Of a stretch of 64,000 bases of DNA, positions 58,933-64,000 are shown one piece after another. The DNA lies in the NCBI RefSeq assembly GCF_019279795.1, contig NC_056737.1, positions 1,198,589,475-1,198,653,474 on the forward strand, given 5' to 3'. The translations under genes and the position numbers were made by a program. The notes under the pieces were generated by a model, which was not told the origin of the DNA, ran no database searches, and saw only the letters and a program-made list of their open reading frames with translations. This DNA comes from Protopterus annectens. Lineage: Eukaryota; Chordata; Ceratodontiformes; Protopteridae. The stretch's first letter is position 1, and each line of letters starts with the position of its first letter.

Positions 58933-60204
58933 GGGAATATTTATCACTTCCCGGCGGAAGTAGAGGGAGGGAGGAGGAACAGGGAATACTAGCTAGCTGG
59001 ATCAGACCGGAAGGTCTGAAACTCTGCAAAGTGGGGGAAAAGAAATGCCCAAAGAGCCGAGCAAGACTAGGGGTAGGGGGAGGGAAGGAGAAATGCAATA
59101 GTAGAGAGTAAAAGATGTAGGACAGAGATAGCGTGTATAGTATATCACGCTAGATAGAGGGGAATAGACAGTAAGAGAGGGAGATGGGAAGTAATTAATA
59201 CAGTGTAGTGGGAAGAAGAAAAGACAGAGCCACAAGATGGACGAGGCACATAAGGAGATTTAGGAATAGAGGACACCAGGAGAGGATCGAGAGCCAATCA
59301 GTCAGTGGAGCAAAGGTTTCAGGTGTGAGTAAGTAGTAACAGGGTGGCAAGAGTACAATATTTAATAGGCAAAGTGGGCAAAATGAATGAATGAGAGAGT
59401 GGGGAGTGCAAGTAAAAGCAGAGGAAACAAAGAAGAGTGGAGAAGAGTAAAGGCAATGGGGGCCTTCAAGTAGGCAGTACAGGAATATACAAGGCCCACA
59501 ATGGAGGACTTGGGATTGAAGGAAGGACTAAGGAAGAGCTGGAAACTCAGATCAAGATAGGAGAGAGAATAGAGAGGGAGAATAAGAAGGGGTTAGGCTG
59601 CTGGGTATCCTGGCAGGAGATAGCTTTACAAAACTAACAAGCAGGAGCTAAATGATGTAAAAGTCCTAGTAGCAGCAAATGCACATACTTTCTCAGTTTC
59701 CACTGGGAGACTCAGTTCCAATCTCAGAAATGGGGCTTGAGGTAGCAGAGCAGTATGTTCCCTACACAAGAGTGTGGGTAGAGTAGGTAACTTGAGTTGA
59801 GAATATGTATTCACCCAGGCGAGGTCCCAAGGGAACAATACAGGGGAAAAGCTAGAGGTAGAAGGGTAGAGAATGAGTAGAGTTAGTCACAAAATAATAG
59901 TACTCTTTATTGTCAAAAATGTAGTAGCAGGTGTAATAAAGAGACATAAGCACAAAACAACCACTGGGGCAGACAATATTACAGTATCCTGGTGGTGTAG
60001 ATTCTATCAATGTAGGTAAAACACATATGAACTCAGCAGGCCTACTTTGCAGATGAGTGACCAACCTGCTCTATCGCAAAACAGTAGAAGTTAAATGCAA
60101 CCATATAAAATAAAGCAAAGCCACCAGGTGATATTCGGTTCAATTTAGGAGACACAAGCTATTTAGGTTAACAGTGCAAGCTATATACATCCATGTAAGA
60201 GAGA

Positions 60205-60366
60205 GCAATGTCGCCAGAAGATAGCCAAAAAGACTGGAGACAACAAAATAACACAATAGCTCCTAAACGGCAACAGATTATACAAGCAATGTCGCCAGAA
60301 GATAGCCAAAACACTGGAGACAACAAAAAAAACACAAATGCTCCTAAACAGGAACAGACTATACAA
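60205..60366 (+). repeat. 81-bp tandem duplication within the array unit
   Basis: Two units beginning GCAATGTCGCCAGAAGATAG at 60205 and 60286. 81 bp is 27 codons, so a short plus-strand frame (60208-60507) repeats the peptide MSPEDSQ. The frame is not kept in the second 2.39-kb unit, so I do not call it a gene. Confidence 0.88.
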
Positions 60367-60915
60367 GCAATATTAAAACAATTATTCCCACAGTATGCAA
60401 GGTATATCATAAACCTAGGCGGGTGTTTCAGCGACCAGCCAGGTGTTTGTGAGGGTAACACAGACACGTGGAGTTGGCGTTGTACACCAGCGCTACTAAG
60501 TTGCTAAACTCAGGTACAAGCGTTATCAGTGAGTAGCCTCGAACAATCGTACTTGCTCTACATAGGCTACTTAGGTACAAAACAGATTCGGAGGATAGCC
60601 TCGACAAATCCACGTAAATTGCTTAGCCAGAGCAACAAAACCATGTATTAAAACATCTAATACCTTGGAAATAAACTAAGATACTAATGCTCCACTAATA
60701 CACAAACAGTGTTGTTTGATCAGGGGTGTGCAATGTAATTGTCGCTACATTCAGGAGCGACTACAGAGGCACATAAGCTATGTAATCAGGCTAAAAAGGT
60801 AATCGAAAGACTGAATATCTTATTCTACCTTCCAGAAGGGCAACAGCCTTTCCTCATGAAGTAGCTTACTAAACAGTGAAACTACGTTCGGGGCGGACGG
60901 CTAGACAAATTGGAA

Positions 60916-63314
60916 CATGTAGTCTGAACAGGAGTACCTTTGATGCGTTTAACAGCAATAGCCCGACAAACGTCACTGCACAAACTTCACCTTCGGTGCG
61001 TTGTAACAGCAAGAGCCCAACGTTATTCACTTTAAATGAATGCTCGGAGCATGTAGTCAAAACAGTAGTACCGCTCGGTACTTACCTAACAGCAGTAGTC
61101 AGAGTAATTCACTTTAAACAATAGTCATGATAATTATACTCTAAAAACAAAGCGACAGTATATAAGTGTAAATTATGTTCTTAAACAGTGAGGGAAAAGC
61201 CCTGGTTTTGATAAGATACATTGAATATAGGTTAACTCACAGTAGGAGCGCACTCCCAGACAGGAACTTGCAGCAGCCGTAACGAGTGGAGTTCCAAAAT
61301 GGCGCCCTGAAGGGAGGGGGAATATTTATCACTTCCCGGCGGAAGTAGAGGGAGGGAGGAGGAACAGGGAATACTAGCTAGCTGGATCAGACCGGAAGGT
61401 CTGAAACTCTGCAAAGTGGGGGAAAAGAAATGCCCGAAGAGCCGAGCAAGACTAGGGGTAGGGGGAGGGAAGGAGAAATGCAATAGTAGAGAGTAAAAGA
61501 TGTAGGACAGAGATAGCGTGTATAGTATATCACGCTAGATAGAGGGGAATAGACAGTAAGAGAGGGAGATGGGAAGTAATTAATACAGTGTAGTGGGAAG
61601 AAGAAAAGACAGAGCCACAAGATGGACGAGGCACATAAGGAGATTTAGGAATAGAGGACACCAGGAGAGGATCGAGAGCCAATCAGTCAGTGGAGCAAAG
61701 GTTTCAGGTGTGAGTAAGTAGTAACAGGGTAGGAAGAGTACAATATTTAATAGGCAAAGTGGGCAAAATGAATGAATGAGAGAGTGGGGAGTGCAAGTAA
61801 AAGCAGAGGAAACAAAAGAAGAGTGGAGAAGAGTAAAGGCAATGGGGGGGGGACGCCTTCAAGTAGGCAGTACAGGAATATACAAGGCCCACTATGGAGG
61901 ACTTGGGATTGAAGGGAAGGACTAAGGAAGAGCTGGAAACTCAGATCAAGATAGGAGAGAGAATAGAGAGGGAGAATAAGAAGGGGTTAGGCTGCTGGGT
62001 ATCCTGGCAGGGAGATAGCTTTTACAAAAACTAACAAGCAGGAGCTAAATGATGTAAAAGTCCTAGTAGCAGCAAATGCACATACTTTCTCAGTTTCCAC
62101 TGGGAGACTCAGTTCCAATCTCAGAAATGGGGCTTGAGGTAGCAGAGCAGTATGTTCCCTACACAAGAGTGTGGGTAGAGTAGGTAACTTGAGTTGAGAA
62201 TATGTATTCACCCAGGCGAGGTCCCAAGGGAACAATACAGGGGAAAAGCTAGAGGTAGAAGGGTAGAGAATGAGTAGAGTTAGTCACAAAATAATAGTAC
62301 TCTTTATTGTCAAAAATGTAGTAGCAGGTGTAATAAAGAGACATAAGCACAAAACAACCACTGAGGCAGACAATATTACAGTATCCTGGTGGTGTAGATT
62401 CTATCAATGTAGGTAAAACACATATGAACTCAGCAGGCCTACTTTGCAGATGAGTGACCAACCTGCTCTATCGCAAAACAGTAGAAGTTAAATGCAACCA
62501 TATAAAATAAAGCAAAGCCACCAGGTGATATTCGGTTCAATTTAGGAGACACAAGCTATTTAGGTTAACAGTGCAAGCTATATACATCCATGTAAGAGAG
62601 AGCAATGTCGCCAGAAGATAGCCAAAAAGACTGGAGACAACAAAATAACACAATAGCTCCTAAACGGCAACAGATTATACAAGCAATGTCGCCAGAAGAT
62701 AGCCAAAAACACTGGAGACAACAAAAAAAACACAAATGCTCCTAAACAGGAACAGACTATACAAGCAATATTAAAACAATTATTCCCACAGTATGCAAGG
62801 TATATCATAAACCTAGAGCGGGTGTTTCAGCGACCAGCCAGGTGTTTGTGAGGGTAACACAGACACGTGGAGTTGGCGTTGTACACCAGCGCTACTAAGT
62901 TGCTAAACTCAGGTACAAGCGTTATCAGTGAGTAGCCTCGAACAATCGTACTTGCTCTACATAGGCTACTTAGGTACAAAACAGATTCGGAGGATAGCCT
63001 CGACAAATCCACGTAAATTGCTTAGCCAGAGCAACAAAACCATGTATTAAAACATCTAATACCTTGGAAATAAACTAAGATACTAATGCTCCACTAATAC
63101 ACAAACAGTGTTGTTTGATCAGGGGTGTGCAATGTAATTGTCGCTACATTCAGGAGCGACTACAGAGGCACATAAGCTATGTAATCAGGCTAAAAAGGTA
63201 ATCGAAAGACTGAATATCTTATTCTACCTTCCAGAAGGGCAACAGCCTTTCCTCATGAAGTAGCTTACTAAACAGTGAAACTACGTTCGGAGCGGACAGC
63301 TAGACAAATTGAAA
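60916..63314 (+). repeat. 2.39-kb array unit 2
   Basis: A full unit of 2399 bp. LTR-like part 60918-61296, TATA 61159-61166, TGGCGCCC at 61300, the purine-rich region 61310-61990 and the 81-bp duplication at about 62603-62765. It differs from unit 1 by scattered single changes and short length changes in purine runs. Confidence 0.93.
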
Positions 63315-64000
63315 CATGTAGTCTGAACAGGAGTACCTTTCGGTACGTTTTAACAGCAATAGCCCGACAAACGTCACTTCACAAACTTCACCTTCGGTGC
63401 GTTGTAACAGCAAGAGCCCAACGTTATTCACTTTAAATGAATGCTCGGAGCATGTAGTCAAAACAGTAGTACCGCTCGGTACTTACCTAACAGCAGTAGT
63501 CAGAGTAATTCACTTTAAACAATAGTCATGATAATTATACTCTAAAAACAAAGCGACAGTATATAAGTGTAAATTATGTTCTTAAACAGTGAGGGAAAAG
63601 CCCTGGTTTTGATAAGATACATTGAATATAGGTTAACTCACAGTAGGAGCGCACTCCCAGACAGGAACTTGCAGCAGCCGTAACGAGTGGAGTTCAAAAA
63701 TGGCGCCCTGAAGGGAGGGGGAATATTTATCACTTCCCGGCGGAAGTAGAGGGAGGGAGGAGGAACAGGGAATACTAGCTAGCTGGATCAGACCAGAAGG
63801 TCTGAAACTCTGCAAAGTGGGGGAAAAGAAATGCCTGAAGAGCCGAGCAAGACTAGGGGTAGGGGGAGGGAAGGAGAAATGCAATAGTAGAGAGTAAAAG
63901 ATGTAGGACAGAGATAGCGTGTATAGTATATCACGCTAGATAGAGGGGAATAGACAGTAAGAGAGGGAGATGGGAAGTAATTAATACAGTGTAGTGGGAA

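Larger units (their letters stand above)
58530..64000 (+). repeat. 2.39-kb tandem array, probably LTR-element derived
   Basis: Three copies of one unit in head-to-tail order: 58530-60915 (2386 bp), 60916-63314 (2399 bp), 63315-64000 (partial, runs off the window). Units are about 98-99% alike and have no RT, integrase or gag coding. Each begins with a 383-bp or so region that looks like an LTR (starts TGTAGTCTGAAC, has TATATAAG) followed by a primer-binding-site-like TGGCGCCC. A non-autonomous LTR element multiplied by unequal recombination would give this pattern; a plain satellite is the alternative. Treated as a fossil. Confidence 0.6.

Noticed and set aside
60208-60507. 99-codon frame with the repeated MSPEDSQ peptide in the 2.39-kb unit
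   Set aside because: It is not kept open in the next unit, and no family is recognised.
58847-63884. Minus-strand frames of 60-139 codons recurring in each 2.39-kb unit
   Set aside because: Their conservation is explained by recent tandem duplication of non-coding, purine-rich DNA; the translations are low in complexity and have no domain.

Overview
Organism and overall character. I see no host gene, tRNA, rRNA or CRISPR array in this window. It is almost wholly nested retroelements and tandem repeats: CR1/L2-group LINEs, at least seven Penelope-like element (PLE) insertions, three to four DIRS-type tyrosine-recombinase retrotransposons, an L1/Tx1-type LINE, a tRNA-derived SINE, a 69-bp minisatellite of about 97 units and a 2.39-kb tandem array that looks LTR-derived. 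Two runs of exactly 500 N (27140-27639, 57602-58101) are scaffold gaps. This mix suggests a vertebrate with a very large genome, such as a lungfish or an amphibian (salamander or caecilian); I cannot name the species from sequence alone.

Layout, 1-24.8 kb. A plus-strand CR1/L2 3' end (1-1272) sits in a DIRS left-end fragment (1273-1874), followed by a SINE (about 1925-2075) that shares the LINE's 3' tail. Then comes one long minus-strand CR1/L2 LINE (LINE-1, about 2289-24790) blown apart by insertions. PLE-A (2333-4367) lies in its 3' UTR. A PLE inverted dimer (PLE-B, 7851-24233) lies in its ORF1, bracketed by a 14-bp target-site duplication. The right arm of PLE-B was itself hit by a DIRS element (DIRS-A, 13103-20297), which carries a LINE fragment (16888-17932), and by another PLE (PLE-C, 20712-21524, 15-bp duplication). 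This is four levels of nesting with readable order.

Layout, 24.8-44 kb. Small SINE-like and L1-type pieces are followed by PLE-D (two inverted arms, 25801-27139), a gap, and a second minus-strand CR1/L2 LINE (LINE-2, 27640-32082) interrupted by PLE-F (29480-30616, 14-bp duplication). DIRS-2 (minus, 32083-35962) and DIRS-3 (plus, 36366-about 42704) face away from each other across a short spacer that holds a perfect 33-bp-stem palindrome. LINE-3 (42705-44018, plus) follows, with a PLE remnant inside it.

Layout, 44-64 kb. A minus-strand L1/Tx1-type LINE (44019-50885) is split by PLE-E (46244-50653), which has pseudo-LTRs at both ends and a 13-bp target-site duplication. The minisatellite runs from 50886 into the second gap. 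After the gap come 428 bp of unassigned GC-rich DNA and two and a bit units of the 2.39-kb array, which runs off the window.

How the parts work. The PLEs encode an N-terminal domain, a reverse transcriptase, a CxxCxxC linker and a GIY-YIG endonuclease, and most carry a hammerhead ribozyme motif near the 3' end. The LINEs encode an ORF1 with an SGNH-esterase domain, then an AP-type endonuclease and reverse transcriptase. The SINE probably borrowed this LINE machinery through the shared tail. All autonomous elements seen here look inactive.
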